Notes: a model not told the origin generated them from the letters alone. 64,000 bases of DNA from Symsagittifera roscoffensis (GCF_963678635.1 NC_087062.1:90187845-90251844), one strand, 5' to 3'. Positions 45,595 through 57,243 are shown, numbered from the stretch's first letter. Numbers and translations are program-made.

Positions 45595-45666
45595 CTCTGC
45601 GTCGGGTAATCGAACCCCAGTCTCCAACGTGACAGGCTGTGATACTCACCACTATACTACCGAAGA
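45595..45666 (-). tRNA. tRNA-Asp-GTC: tRNA-Asp (GTC), C61A subfamily
   Basis: Same changes as at 43,275. Confidence 0.48.
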
Positions 45667-45953
45667 TACCGTTCCGAGCATATCTGCCAAAATCGTGCCA
45701 TATGAAATTCTCAAATTATAGAACGGCACAATATAGTTCGATCAGCGTTTAGGAACCCTGTTGTATACAGCAACATGAAATCCCAACATTTTTGGTAAAA
45801 AACGCTTTTTTGCATCCCAACATAGTTCCAGCAAAAAAATGCTCAGCAAAAAATTATATTTAAAAATTATTAAAAAGAAAAGAAATCAAGCTTTGAACCG
45901 ACTGAAAACAAACAGCTATTTTCAAGTAATTCCACTTCAAAAACGAAAAACGA

Positions 45954-46017
45954 CGGGGAATTGAACACAGGTTTCCAACATGACAGGCTATGATACTCTC
46001 CACTATGCTACCGAAGA
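45954..46017 (-). pseudogene. tRNA-Asp copy lacking the acceptor 3' strand
   Basis: Third block copy of the truncated gene, with the extra changes G45A and C28T. Confidence 0.85.
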
Positions 46018-46346
46018 TACAGTACCTAGCATATCTGCCAAGTTCGAGTCATATGAAATTCTCAAATTAAATAATGACACAAAAGAACTCGATCAGCGCT
46101 CAGGAATCCTGCTGTATACAGCAACATGATATCCGATCATTTTTTGAAAAAGCAGCTTTTTCTCATCCCAACATAGTCCCAGCAAAAAACTTGGAGCAGA
46201 AAGTGATTGTTGTTAATTATCTGAAATAAATTTAGGGCTTTGAACCGAATGAAAACAAAAAGCAAACTTCATGTTGTTCCATTTAAAAAACAAAAAAAAA
46301 CGTTTTTTTTTCGATACGAACTAAAAATTATTCAAGGGTTAAAAAC

Positions 46347-46418
46347 CTCTGCGTCGGGTAATCGAACCCCAGTCTCCAACGTGACAGGCTGTGATACTCA
46401 CCACTATACTACCGAAGA
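46347..46418 (-). tRNA. tRNA-Asp-GTC: tRNA-Asp (GTC), C61A subfamily
   Basis: Same changes as at 43,275. Confidence 0.48.
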
Positions 46419-46508
46419 TACCGTTCCGAGCATATCTGCCAAGTTTGTGAAATATGAAATTCTCAAATTACAGAGTGACAAAATTGAACTCGATCAGCTT
46501 TCAAGAAT

Positions 46509-46558
46509 CCGGCTTCCAACGTGACAGGCTGGGATACTCACCACTATACTACCGAAGA
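46509..46558 (-). pseudogene. 5' two-thirds of a tRNA-Asp copy at a deletion junction
   Basis: The sequence jumps from spacer (AAGAATCC) straight into the T stem. Bases 1-51 are present; the T loop, acceptor 3' strand and terminator are gone. It lies only 162 bp from its neighbour instead of about 400. Confidence 0.85.
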
Positions 46559-46885
46559 TACAGTTCAGCGCATCTCTTCCAAGTTCGTGTCATACGAAAT
46601 TCTCAAATTATAGAACGACACAATAGAGTTCGATCAGCGTTAAGGAACCCTGCTGTATACAGCAACATGAAATCCCAACATTTTTGGTTAAAAAAAGCTT
46701 TTTTGCATCCCAACATAGTTCCAGCAAAAAAATGCTCAGCAAAAAAATTATATTTGCAAAACATTTGAAAAGAAAACAAGCTATGAACCGACTGAAAACA
46801 AAAAGCAATTTTCAAGTAGTTTCACTTCAGAAACGAAAAAAGTTTTTTTTCCATACGAGCTAAAAATCAATCAGGAGTTCAAAAC

Positions 46886-46957
46886 CTCTTCGGCGGGGAA
46901 TCGAACTCCGGTCTCCAACGTGACAGGCTGGGATACTCACCACTATACTTCCGAGGA
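46886..46957 (-). tRNA. tRNA-Asp-GTC: tRNA-Asp (GTC), distal type
   Basis: G52A, T8A and T3C. Confidence 0.54.
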
Positions 46958-47288
46958 TACCGTTCCGAGCATATCTGCCAAGTTTGTGCCATATGAAAGT
47001 CTTAAATTACAGAATGACACAAATGAACTCGATCAGCGCTCAGGAATTCTGCTGTATACAGCAGCATGAAATCCGATCATTTTTTGAAAAAAGCAGCTTT
47101 TTCTCATCCCAACATAGTCCCAGCAAAAAAAAAAACGGAGCAGAAAGTCATAGTTGTAAATTATCTGAAAAAAATTTAAGGCTTTGAACCGACTGAAAAC
47201 AAAAAGCAAATTTCATGTAGTTCCATTTCAAAAACAAAAACAAAACGTTTTCCCGATACAAACTAAAAATTATTCAGGAGTTAAAAAC

Positions 47289-47360
47289 CTCTTCGGCGGG
47301 GAATCGAACCCCGGTATCCAACGTGACAGGCTGGGATACTGACCACTAAGCTTCCGAAGA
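47289..47360 (-). tRNA. tRNA-Asp-GTC: tRNA-Asp (GTC), distal type
   Basis: G45T, G20aC, A12T, T11C and T8A. Confidence 0.48.
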
Positions 47361-47690
47361 CACCGTTCCGAGCATATCTGCCAAATTATTGCCAAATGAA
47401 ATTCTCAAATTATAGAACGGCACAATAGAGTTCGATCAGCGTTTAGGAACCCTGCTGTATACAGCAACATGAAATCCCAACATTTTTGGTTAAAAAAACG
47501 CTTTTTTGCATCCCAATATAGTTCCAGCAAAAAAATGCTCAGCAAAAAATTATATTTGTAAAATATTTGAAAAGAAAACAAGCTATGAACCGACTGAAAA
47601 CAAAATGCAATTTTCAAGTAGTTCCAATTCAAAAACGAAAAACGTTTTTTCGATACGAACTAAAAATTGGGGTTAAAAGGAGTTAAAAAC

Positions 47691-47762
47691 CTCTTCGGCG
47701 GGGAATCGAACCCCGATATCCAACGTGACAGGCTGCGATACTCACCACTATACTACCGAAAA
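47691..47762 (-). tRNA. tRNA-Asp-GTC: tRNA-Asp (GTC), distal type
   Basis: C48T, G45T, C27G and C2T (wobble). Confidence 0.56.
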
Positions 47763-48088
47763 TACAGTTGAGCGCATCTCTTCCAAATTCGTGTCATATG
47801 AAATTCTCAAATTATAGAACGACACAATAGAGTTCGATCAGCGTTTAGGAACCCTGCTGTATACAGCAACATGAAATTTCAAAATTTTTGATTTAAAAAA
47901 AATGCTTTTTTGCATCCCAGCATAGTTCCAGCAAAAAAATGCTCAGCAAAAAATTATATTCGTAAAAATTTTGAAAAGATATCAAGCTATGAACCGACTG
48001 AAAACAAAAAGCAAATTTCATGTAGTTCCATTTCAAAAACAAAAAAAGTTTTTCCGATACGAACTAAAAATTGTTCAGAGTTAAAAAC

Positions 48089-48160
48089 CTCTTCGGCGGG
48101 GAATCGAACCCCGGTCTCCAACGTGACAGGCTGGGATACTGACCACTAAACTTCCGAAGA
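48089..48160 (-). tRNA. tRNA-Asp-GTC: tRNA-Asp (GTC), T8A/A12T type
   Basis: G20aC, A12T and T8A. The acceptor, anticodon and T arms are consensus; only the D region and A box are altered. Confidence 0.58.
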
Positions 48161-48489
48161 TACCGTTCCGAGCATATCTGCCAAATTATTGCCAAATGAA
48201 ATTCTCAAATTATAGAACGGCAAAATAGAGTTCGATCAGCGTTTAGGAACCCTGCTGTATACAGCAACATGGAATCCCAACATTTTTGGTAAAAAAACGC
48301 TTTTTTGCATCCCAACATAGTTCCAGCAAAAAAATGCTCAGCAAAAAATTATATTTGTAAAATATTTGAAAAGAAAACAAGCTATGAACCGACTGAAAAC
48401 AAAAAGCAATTTTCAAGTAGTTCCAATTCAAAAACGAAAAACGTTTTTTAGATACGAACTAAAAATTGGGGTTAAAAGGAGTTAAAAAC

Positions 48490-48561
48490 CTCTTCGGCGG
48501 GGAATCGAACCCCGGTCTCCAACGTGACAGGCTGGAATACTTACCACTATACTTCCGAAAA
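48490..48561 (-). tRNA. tRNA-Asp-GTC: tRNA-Asp (GTC), distal type
   Basis: C26T, G20aA, T8A and C2T. Confidence 0.55.
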
Positions 48562-48887
48562 TACAGTTCAGCGCATCTCTTCCAAATTCGTGTCATATGA
48601 AATTCTCAAATTATAGAACGACACAATAGAGTTCGATCAGCGTTTAGGAACCCTGCTGTATACAGCAACATGAAATCCCAACATTTTTGGTTAAAAAACG
48701 CTTTTTTTTATCCCAACATAGTTCCAGCAAAAAAATGCTCAGCAAAAAATTATATTTGTAAAACATTTGAAAAGAAAACAAGCTATTAACCGACTGAAAA
48801 CTAAAAGCAATTTTCAAGTAGTTCCACTTCAGAAACAAAAAAAACGTTTTTTCGATACGAACTAAAAATCAATCAGGAGTTCAAAAC

Positions 48888-48959
48888 CTCTTCGGCGGGG
48901 AATCGAACTCCGGTCTCCAACGTGACAGGCTGGGATACTTACCACTATACTTCCGAAGC
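48888..48959 (-). tRNA. tRNA-Asp-GTC: tRNA-Asp (GTC), distal type
   Basis: G52A, G20aA, T8A and T1G, the same set as at 33,301. Confidence 0.5.
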
Positions 48960-49288
48960 TACATTTCCGAGCATATCTGCCAAGTTTGTGCTATATGAAA
49001 TTCTCAAATTACATGAAGACACAAATGAACTCGATCAGCGTTCAGGAATTCTGCTGTATACAGCAGCATGAAATCCGATCATTTTTTGAAAAAAGCAGCT
49101 TCTTCTCATCCCAACATAGTCCCAGGAAAAAAACTCGGAGCAGAAAGTCATGGTTGTAAATTATCTGAAAAAAATTTAAGGCTTTGAACCGACTGAAAAC
49201 AAAAAGCAAATTTCATGTAGTTCCATTTCCAAAACAAAAACAAAACGTTTTCCCGATACAAACTAAAAATTATTCAGGAGTTAAAAAC

Positions 49289-49360
49289 CTCTTCGGCGGG
49301 GAATCGAACCCCGGTATCCAACGTCACAGGCTGGGATACTGACCACTAAGCTTCCGAAGA
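49289..49360 (-). tRNA. tRNA-Asp-derived copy with anticodon GTG (His)
   Basis: C36G makes the anticodon GTG. Otherwise like the copy at 47,289 (G45T, G20aC, A12T, T11C, T8A). No extra 5' G position typical of tRNA-His is present. Confidence 0.48.
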
Positions 49361-49525
49361 CACCGTTCCGAGCATATCTGCCAAATTATTGCCAAATGAA
49401 ATTCTCAAATTATAGAACGGCACAATAGAGTTCGATCAGCGTTTAGGAACCCTGCTGTATACAGCAACATGAAATCTCAACATTTTTGGTTAAAAAAACG
49501 CTTTTTTGCATCCCAATATAGTTCC

Positions 49526-49739
49526 AGCAAAAAAATTATACTTGTAGAATACTTGAAAAAATCAAGCTTTGAAGCGACTTTAAAAAAAGCAATTTTTATG
49601 TAGTTCCATATCAGAAACAAAAAAAAACGTTTTTTCGATACAAACTAAAAATTATTCAGGAAATAACAAACTCTTCGGCGGGGAATCGAACCCCGGAATC
49701 CAACGTGACAGGCTGCGATACTCACCACTATACTACCGA
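49526..49739. repeat. Patch matching the unit at 25,213-25,428
   Basis: About 214 bp here resemble the unit 24.3 kb upstream, not the neighbours. Shared marks are loss of the usual ATGCTCAGC segment, GAAGCGACTT, TATCAGAAAC, ATAACAAACTC with its weak T3 stop, and a tRNA with variable loop ATTC and G27. Confidence 0.85.
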
Positions 49740-49742
49740 AAA
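49671..49742 (-). tRNA. tRNA-Asp-GTC: tRNA-Asp (GTC) in the 25-kb-like patch
   Basis: A46T, G45T, C27G and C2T, with a T3 stop. All but C2T are shared with the copy at 25,360. Confidence 0.56.
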
Positions 49743-50068
49743 TACAGTTAAGCGCATCTCTTCCAAATTCGTGTCATATGAAATTCTCAAATTATAGAAC
49801 GACACAATAGAGTTCGATCAGCGTTTAGGAACCCTGCTGTATACAGCAACATGAAATTTCAATATTTTTGGTTTAAAAAAATGCTTTTTTGCATCCCAGC
49901 ATAGTTCCAGCACAAAAATGCTCAGCAAAAAATTATATTCGTAAAAATTTTGAAAAGATATCAAGCTATGAACCGACTGAAAACAAAAAGCAAATTTCAT
50001 GTAGTTCCATTTCAAAAACAAAAAAAAGTTTTTCCGATACGAACTAAAAATTGTTCAGAGTTAAAAAC

Positions 50069-50140
50069 CTCTTCGGCGGGGAATCGAACCCCGGTCTCCA
50101 ACGTGACAGGCTGGGATACTGACCACTAAACTTCCGAAGA
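50069..50140 (-). tRNA. tRNA-Asp-GTC: tRNA-Asp (GTC), T8A/A12T type
   Basis: G20aC, A12T and T8A. Confidence 0.58.
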
Positions 50141-50470
50141 TACCGTACCGAGCATATCTGCCAAATTATTGCCAAATGAAATTCTCAAATTATAGAACGG
50201 CACAATAGAGTTCGATCAGCGTTTAGGAACCCTGCTGTATACAGCAACATGAAATCTCAACATTTTTGGTTAAAAAAACGCTTTTTTGCATCCCAATATA
50301 GTTCCAGCAAAAAAATGCTCAGCAAAAAATTATATTTGTAAAATATTTGAAAAGAAAACAAGCTATGAACCGACTGAAAACAAAAAGCAATTTTCAAGTA
50401 GTTCCAATTCAAAAACGAAAAACGTTTTTTCGATACGAACTAAAAATTGGGGTTAAAAGGAGTTAAAAAC

Positions 50471-50542
50471 CTCTTCGGCGGGGAATCGAACCCCGTTATC
50501 CAACGTGACAGGCTGCGATACTCACCACTATACTACCGAAAA
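50471..50542 (-). tRNA. tRNA-Asp-GTC: tRNA-Asp (GTC), C27G type
   Basis: Variable loop ATAA (C48A, G45T), C27G and C2T. Confidence 0.54.
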
Positions 50543-50867
50543 TACAGTTGAGCGCATCTCTTCCAATTTCGTGTCATATGAAATTCTCAAATTATAGAAC
50601 GACACAATAGAGTTCGATCAGCGTTTAGGAACCCTGCTGTATACAGCAACATGAAATTTCAATATTTTTGGTTTAAAAAAATGCTTTTTTGCATCCCAGC
50701 ATAGTTCCAGCAAAAAAATGCTCAGCAAAAAATTATATTCGTAAAAATTTTGAAAAGATATCAAGCTATGAACCGACTGAAAACAAAAAGCAAATTTCAT
50801 GTAGTTCCATTTCAAAAACAAAAAAAGTTTTTCCGATACGAACTAAAAATTGTTCAGAGTTAAAAAC

Positions 50868-50939
50868 CTCTTCGGCGGGGAATCGAACCCCGGTCTCCAA
50901 CGTGACAGGCTGGGATACTGACCACTAAACTTCCGAAGA
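50868..50939 (-). tRNA. tRNA-Asp-GTC: tRNA-Asp (GTC), T8A/A12T type
   Basis: G20aC, A12T and T8A. Confidence 0.58.
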
Positions 50940-51269
50940 TACCGTACCGAGCATATCTTCCAAATTATTGCCAAATGAAATTCTCAAATTATAGAACGGC
51001 ACAATAGAGTTCGATCAGCGTTTAGGAACCCTGCTGTATACAGCAACATGAAATCCCAACATTTTTGGTTAAAAAAACGCTTTTTTGCATCCCAATATAG
51101 TTCCAGCAAAAAATTGCTCAGCAAAAAATTATATTTGTAAAACATTTGAAAAGAAAACAAGCTATTAACCGATTGAAAACAAAAAGCAATTTTCAAGTAG
51201 TTCCAATTCAAAAACGAAAAACGTTTTTTCGATACGAACTAAAAATTGGGGTTAAAAGGAGTTAAAAAA

Positions 51270-51341
51270 CTCTTCGGCGGGGAATCGAACCCCGGTCTCC
51301 AACGTGACAGGCTAGAATACTCACCACTATACTACCGAAAA
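51270..51341 (-). tRNA. tRNA-Asp-GTC: tRNA-Asp (GTC)
   Basis: C28T (wobble), C26T and C2T (wobble). Both promoter boxes are intact and a T6 stop follows. Confidence 0.7.
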
Positions 51342-51669
51342 TACAGTTCAGCGCATCTCTTCCAAATTCGTGTCATATGAAATTCTCAAATTATAGAACG
51401 ACACAATAGAGTTCGATCAGCGTTTAGGAACCCTGCTGTATACAGCAACATGAAATTTCAATATTTTTGGTTTAAAAAAATGCATTTTTTGCATCCCAGC
51501 ATAGTTCCAGCAAAAAAATGCTCAGCAAAAAATTATATTCGTAAAAATTTTGAAAAGATATCAAGCTATGAACCGACTGAAAACAAAAAGCAAATTTCAT
51601 GTAGTTCCAATTCAAAAACAAAAAAAAAGTTTTTCCGATACGAACTAAAAATTGTTCAGAGTTAAAAAC

Positions 51670-51741
51670 CTCTTCGGCGGGGAATCAAACCCCGGTCTCC
51701 AACGTGACAGGCTGGGATACTGACCACTAAACTTCCGAAGA
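51670..51741 (-). tRNA. tRNA-Asp-GTC: tRNA-Asp (GTC), T8A/A12T type
   Basis: C56T, G20aC, A12T and T8A; both boxes are altered. Confidence 0.48.
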
Positions 51742-52071
51742 TACCGTTCCGAGCATATCTGCCAAATTATTGCCAAATGAAACTCTCAAATTATAGAACG
51801 GCAAAATAGAGTTCGATCAGCGTTTAGGAACCCTGCTGTATACAGCAACATGAAATCCCAACATTTTTGGTAAAAAAACGCTTTTTTTTATCCCAACATA
51901 GTTCCAGCAAAAAAAATGCTCAGCAAAAAATTATATTTGTAAAATATTTGAAAAGAAAACAAGCTATGAAACGACTGAAAACAAAAAGCAATTTTCAAGT
52001 AGTTCCAATTCAAAAACGAAAAACGTTTTTTCGATACGAACTAAAAATTGGGGCTAAAAGGAGTTAAAAAC

Positions 52072-52143
52072 CTCTTCGGCGGGGAATCCAACCCCGGTCT
52101 CCAACGTGACAGGCTAGGATACTCACCACTATACTACCGAAGA
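52072..52143 (-). tRNA. tRNA-Asp (GTC), damaged B box
   Basis: C56G and C28T (wobble). Confidence 0.58.
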
Positions 52144-52469
52144 TACAGTTCAGCGCATCTCTTCCAAATTCGTGTCATATGAAATTCTCAAATTATAGAA
52201 CGACACAATAGAGTTCGATCAGCGTTTAGGAAACCTGCTGTATACAGCAACATGAAATTTCAATATTTTTGGTTTAAAAAAATGCTTTTTTGCATCCCAG
52301 CATAGTTCCAGCAAAAAAATGCTCAGCAAAAAATTATATTCGTAAAAATTTTGAAAAGATATCAAGCTATGAACCGACTGAAAACAAAAAGCAAATTTCA
52401 TGTAGTTCCAATTCAAAAACAAAAAAAAGTTTTTCCGATACGAACTAAAAATTGTTCAGAGTAAAAAAC

Positions 52470-52541
52470 CTCTTCGGCGGGGAATCAAACCCCGGTCTCC
52501 AACGTGACAGGCTGGGATACTGACCACTAAGCTTCCGAAGA
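52470..52541 (-). tRNA. tRNA-Asp-GTC: tRNA-Asp (GTC), T8A/A12T type
   Basis: C56T, G20aC, A12T, T11C and T8A. Confidence 0.44.
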
Positions 52542-52868
52542 CACCGTTCCGAGCATATCTGCCAAATTATTGCCAAATGAAATTCTCAAATTATAGAACG
52601 GCACAATAGAGTTCGATCAGCGTTTAGGAACCCTGCTGTATACAGCAACATGAAATTTCAATATTTTTGGTTTAAAAAAATGCATTTTTTGCATCCCAGC
52701 ATAGTTCCAGCAAAAAAATGCTCAGCAAAAAATTATATTCGTAAAAATTTTGAAAAGATATCAAGCTATGAACCGACTGAAAACAAAAAGCAAATTTCAT
52801 GTAGTTCCAATTCAAAAACAAAAAAAAGTTTTTCCGATACGAACTAAAAATTGTTCAGAGTTAAAAAC

Positions 52869-52940
52869 CTCTTCGGCGGGGAATCGAACCCCGGTCTCCA
52901 ACGTGACAGGCTGGGATACTGACCACTAAACTTCCGAAGA
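52869..52940 (-). tRNA. tRNA-Asp-GTC: tRNA-Asp (GTC), T8A/A12T type
   Basis: G20aC, A12T and T8A. Confidence 0.58.
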
Positions 52941-53274
52941 TACCGTTCCGAGCATATCTGCCAAATTATTGCCAAATGAAATTCTCAAATTATAAAACGG
53001 CAAAAAAGAGTTCGATCAGCGTTTAGGAACCCTGCTGTATACAGCAACATGAAATCCCAACATTTTTGGTTAAAAAAAAAACGTTTTTTTTTATCCCAAC
53101 ATAGTTCCAGCAAAAAAAATGCTCAGCAAAAAATTATATTTGTAAAATATTTGAAAAGAAAACAAGCTATGAAACGACTGAAAACAAAAAGCAATTTTCA
53201 AGTAGTTCCAATTCAAAAACGAAAAACGTTTTTTCGATACGAACTAAAAATTGGGGCTAAAAGGAGTTAAAAAC

Positions 53275-53346
53275 CTCTTCGGCGGGGAATCCAACCCCGG
53301 TCTCCAACGTGACAGGCTAGGATACTCACCACTATACTACCGAAGA
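53275..53346 (-). tRNA. tRNA-Asp (GTC), damaged B box
   Basis: C56G and C28T. Block partner of the copy at 52,072. Confidence 0.58.
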
Positions 53347-53672
53347 TACAGTTCAGCGCATCTCTTCCAAATTCGTGTCATATGAAATTCTCAAATTATA
53401 GAACGACACAATAGAGTTCGATCAGCGTTTAGGAAACCTGCTGTATACAGCAACATGAAATTTCAATATTTTTGGTTTAAAAAAATGCTTTTTTGCATCC
53501 CAGCATAGTTCCAGCAAAAAAATGCTCAGCAAAAAATTATATTTGTAAAAATTTTGAAAAGATATCAAGCTATGAACCGACTGAAAACAAAAAGCAAATT
53601 TCATGTAGTTCCATTTCAAAAACAAAAAAAAGCTTTTCCGATACGAACTAAAAATTGTTCAGAGTTAAAAAC

Positions 53673-53744
53673 CTCTTCGGCGGGGAATCGAACCCCGTTA
53701 TCCAACGTGACAGGCTGCGATACTCACCACTATGCTACCGAAAG
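53673..53744 (-). tRNA. tRNA-Asp-GTC: tRNA-Asp (GTC), C27G type
   Basis: C48A, G45T, C27G, T11C, C2T and T1C. Confidence 0.45.
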
Positions 53745-54069
53745 TACAGTTGAGCGCATCTCTTCCAAATTCGTGTCATATGAAATTCTCAAATTATAGA
53801 ACGACTCAATAGAGTTCGATCAGCGTTTAGGAACCCTGCTGTATACATCAACATGAAATTTCAATATTTTTGTTTTAAAAAAATGCTTTTTTGCATCCCA
53901 GCATAGTTCCAGCAAAAAAATGCTCAGCAAAAAATTATATTCGTAAAAATTTTGAAAAGAAATCAAGCTATGAACCGACTGAAAACAAAAAGCAAATTTC
54001 ATGTTGTTCCATTTCAAAAACAAAAAAAGTTTTTCCGATACGAACTAAAAATTGTTCAGAGTTAAAAAC

Positions 54070-54141
54070 CTCTTCGGCGGGGAATCGAACCCCGTTATCC
54101 AACGTGACAGGCTGCGATACTCACCACTAAACTACCGAAGA
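54070..54141 (-). tRNA. tRNA-Asp-GTC: tRNA-Asp (GTC), C27G type
   Basis: C48A, G45T, C27G and A12T. Confidence 0.52.
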
Positions 54142-54465
54142 TACAGTTCAACAAATCTCTTCAAAATTCGTGTCATATGAAATTCTCAAATTATAGAACG
54201 ACACAATAGAGTTCGATCAGTGTTTAGGAACCCTGCTGTATACAGCAACATGAAATTTCAATACTTTTGGTTTAAAAAATGCTTTTTTGCATCCCAGCAT
54301 AGTTCCAGCAAAAAAATGCTCAGCAAAAAATTATATTTGTAAAAATTTTGAAAAGATATCAAGCTATGAACCGACTGAAAACAAAAAGCAAATTTCATGT
54401 AGTTCCATTTCAAAAACAAAAAAAGCTTTTCCGATACGAACTAAAAATTGTTCAGAGTTAAAAAC

Positions 54466-54537
54466 CTCTTCGGCGGGGAATCGAACCCCGTGATCCAACG
54501 TGACAGGCTGGGATACTCACCACTATACTACCGAAAG
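54466..54537 (-). tRNA. tRNA-Asp-GTC: tRNA-Asp (GTC)
   Basis: C48A, A46C, G45T, C2T and T1C; the anticodon stem is consensus. Confidence 0.52.
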
Positions 54538-54862
54538 TACAGTTGAGCGCATCTCTTCCAAATTCGTGTCATATGAAATTCTCAAATTATAGAACGACTC
54601 AAAAGAGTTCGATCAGCGTTCAGGAACCCTGCTGTATACAGCAACATGAAATTTCAATATTTTTGGTTTAAAAAAATGCTTTTTTGCATCCCAGCATAGT
54701 TCCAGCAAAAAAATGCTCAGCAAAAAATTATATTCGTAAAAATTTTGAAAAGATATCAAGCTATGAACCGACTGAAAACAAAAAGCAAATTTCATGTAGT
54801 TCCATTTCAAAAACAAAAAAAGTTTTTCCGATACGAACTAAAAATTGTTCAGAGTTAAAAAC

Positions 54863-54934
54863 CTCTTCGGCGGGGAATCGAACCCCGTTATCCAACGTGA
54901 CAGGCTGCGATACTCACCACTAAACTACCGAAGA
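54863..54934 (-). tRNA. tRNA-Asp-GTC: tRNA-Asp (GTC), C27G type
   Basis: C48A, G45T, C27G and A12T. Confidence 0.52.
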
Positions 54935-55259
54935 TACAGTTCAACACATCTCTTCAAAATTCGTGTCATATGAAATTCTCAAATTATAGAACGACACAAT
55001 AGAGTTCGATCAGTGTTTAGGAACCCTGCTGTATACAGCAACATGAAATTTCAATACTTTTGGTTTAAAAAAATGCTTTTTTGCATCCCAGCATAGTTCC
55101 AGCAAAAAAAAAGCTGAGCAAAAAATAATATTTTTTAAAAAATTTGAAAAGATATCAAGCTATGAACCGACTGAAAAAAAGCAATTTTCATGTAGTTCCA
55201 TTTCAAAAAAAAAAATCGTTTTTTCGATACGAACTAAAAATTATTTAGGAAATCAAAAC

Positions 55260-55331
55260 CTCTTCGGCGGGGAATCGAATCCCGGTAACCAACGTGACAG
55301 GCTGCGATACTCACCACTATACTACCGAAGA
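55260..55331 (-). tRNA. tRNA-Asp-GTC: tRNA-Asp (GTC), C27G type
   Basis: G53A, G45T, A44T and C27G. Confidence 0.52.
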
Positions 55332-55657
55332 TACAGTTCAGCACATCTCTTCTAAATTCGTGTTATATGAAATTCTCAAAATATAGAACGACACAATAGA
55401 GTTCTATCAGCGTTTAGGAACCCTGATGTAAACAGCAACATGAAATTTCAGTAATTTTGGTTTAAAAAAATGCTTTTTTGCATCCCAGCATAGTTCCAGC
55501 AAAAAAATGCTCAGCAAAAAATTATATTTGTAAAAATTTTGAAAAGATATCAAGCTATGAACCGACTGAAAACAAAAAGCAAATTTCATGTAGTTCCATT
55601 TCAAAAACAAAAAAAAGCTTTTCCGATTCGAACTAAAAATTGTTCAGAGTTAAAAAC

Positions 55658-55729
55658 CTCTTCGGCGGGGAATCGAACCCCGTTATCCAACGTGACAGGC
55701 TGCGATACTCACCACTATGCTACCGAAAG
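55658..55729 (-). tRNA. tRNA-Asp-GTC: tRNA-Asp (GTC), C27G type
   Basis: Same six changes as at 53,673, its block partner. Confidence 0.45.
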
Positions 55730-56053
55730 TACAGTTGAGCGCATCTCTTCCAAATTCGTGTCATATGAAATTCTCAAATTATAGAACGACTCAATAGAGT
55801 TCGATCAGCGTTTAGGAACCTGCTGTATACAGCAACATGAAATTTCAATATTTTTGTTTTAAAAAAATGCTTTTTTGCGTCCCAGCATAGTTCCAGCAAA
55901 AAAATGCTCAGCAAAAAATTATATTCGTAAAAATTTTGAAAAGATATCAAGCTATGAACCGACTGAAAACAAAAAGCAAATTTCATGTAGTTCCATTTCA
56001 AAAACAAAAAAAGTTTTTCCGATACGAACTAAAAATTGTTCAGAGTTAAAAAC

Positions 56054-56125
56054 CTCATCGGCGGGGAATCGAACCCCGTTATCCAACGTGACAGGCTGCG
56101 ATACTCACCACCAAACTACCGAAGA
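56054..56125 (-). tRNA. tRNA-Asp-GTC: tRNA-Asp (GTC), C27G type
   Basis: A70T, C48A, G45T, C27G, A14G and A12T. Confidence 0.44.
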
Positions 56126-56451
56126 TACAGTTCAACAAATCTCTTCAAAATTCGTGTCATATGAAATTCTCAAATTATAGAACGACACACTAGAGTTCGA
56201 TCAGTGTTTAGGAACCCTGCTGTATACAGCAACATGAAATTTCAATATTTTTGTTTTAAAAAAATGCTTTTTTACATCCCAGCATAGTTCCAGCAAAAAA
56301 ATGCTCAGCAAAAAATTATATTTGTAAAAATTTTGAAAAGATATCAAGCTATGAACCGATTGAAAACAAAAAGCAAATTTCATGTAGTTCCATTTCAAAA
56401 ACAAAAAAAAGCTTTTCCGATACGAACTAAAAAATGTTCAGAGTTAAAAAC

Positions 56452-56523
56452 CTCTTCGGCGGGGAATCGAACCCCGTTATCCAACGTGACAGGCTGCGAT
56501 ACTCACCACTATACTACCGAAAG
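56452..56523 (-). tRNA. tRNA-Asp-GTC: tRNA-Asp (GTC), C27G type
   Basis: C48A, G45T, C27G, C2T and T1C. Confidence 0.48.
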
Positions 56524-56848
56524 TACAGTTCAGCGCATCTCTTCCAAATTCGTGTCATATGAAATTCTCAAATTATAGAACGACTCAATAGAGTTCGATC
56601 AGCGTTTAGGAACCCTGCTGTATACAGCAACATGAAATTTCAATATTTTTGGTTTAAAAAAATGCTTTTTTGCATCCCAGCATAGTTCCAGCAAAAAAAT
56701 GCTCAGCAAAAAATTATATTCCTAAAAATTTTGAAAAGATATCAAGCTATGAACCGACTGAAAACAAAAAGCAAATTTCATGTAGTTCCATTTCAAAAAC
56801 AAAAAAAGTTTTTCCGATACGAACTAAAAATTGTTCAGAGTTAAAAAC

Positions 56849-56920
56849 CTCTTCGGCGGGGAATCGAACCCCGTTATCCAACGTGACAGGCTGCGATACT
56901 CACCACTAAACTACCGAAGA
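56849..56920 (-). tRNA. tRNA-Asp-GTC: tRNA-Asp (GTC), C27G type
   Basis: C48A, G45T, C27G and A12T. Confidence 0.52.
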
Positions 56921-57243
56921 CACAGTTCAACACATCTCTTCAAAATTCGTGTCATATGAAATTCTCAAATTATAGAACGACACAATAGAGTTCGATCAGT
57001 GTTTAGGAACCCTGCTGTATACAGCAACATGAAATTTCAATACTTTTGTTTAAAAAAATGCTTTTTTGCATCCCAGCATAGTTCCAGCAAAAAAAAAGCT
57101 CAGCAAAAAAATAAAATTTTTAAAAAAATTTGAAAAGATATCAAGCTATGAACCGACTGAAAAAAAGCAATTTTCATGTAGTTCCATTTCAAAAAAAAAT
57201 CGTTTTTTCGATACGAACTAAAAATTATTTAGGAAATCAAAAC

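Larger units (their letters stand above)
45282..46438. repeat. Three-unit block, copy 3 of 3
   Basis: Near-identical to the two blocks before it. A fourth block starts at 46,439 but breaks off at 46,508. Confidence 0.88.
51280..53680. repeat. ~1,203-bp three-unit block present twice
   Basis: Spacer and tRNA variants (C56G/C28T copies at 52,072 and 53,275) recur with a 1,200-1,203-bp offset. Boundaries are approximate. Confidence 0.72.
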
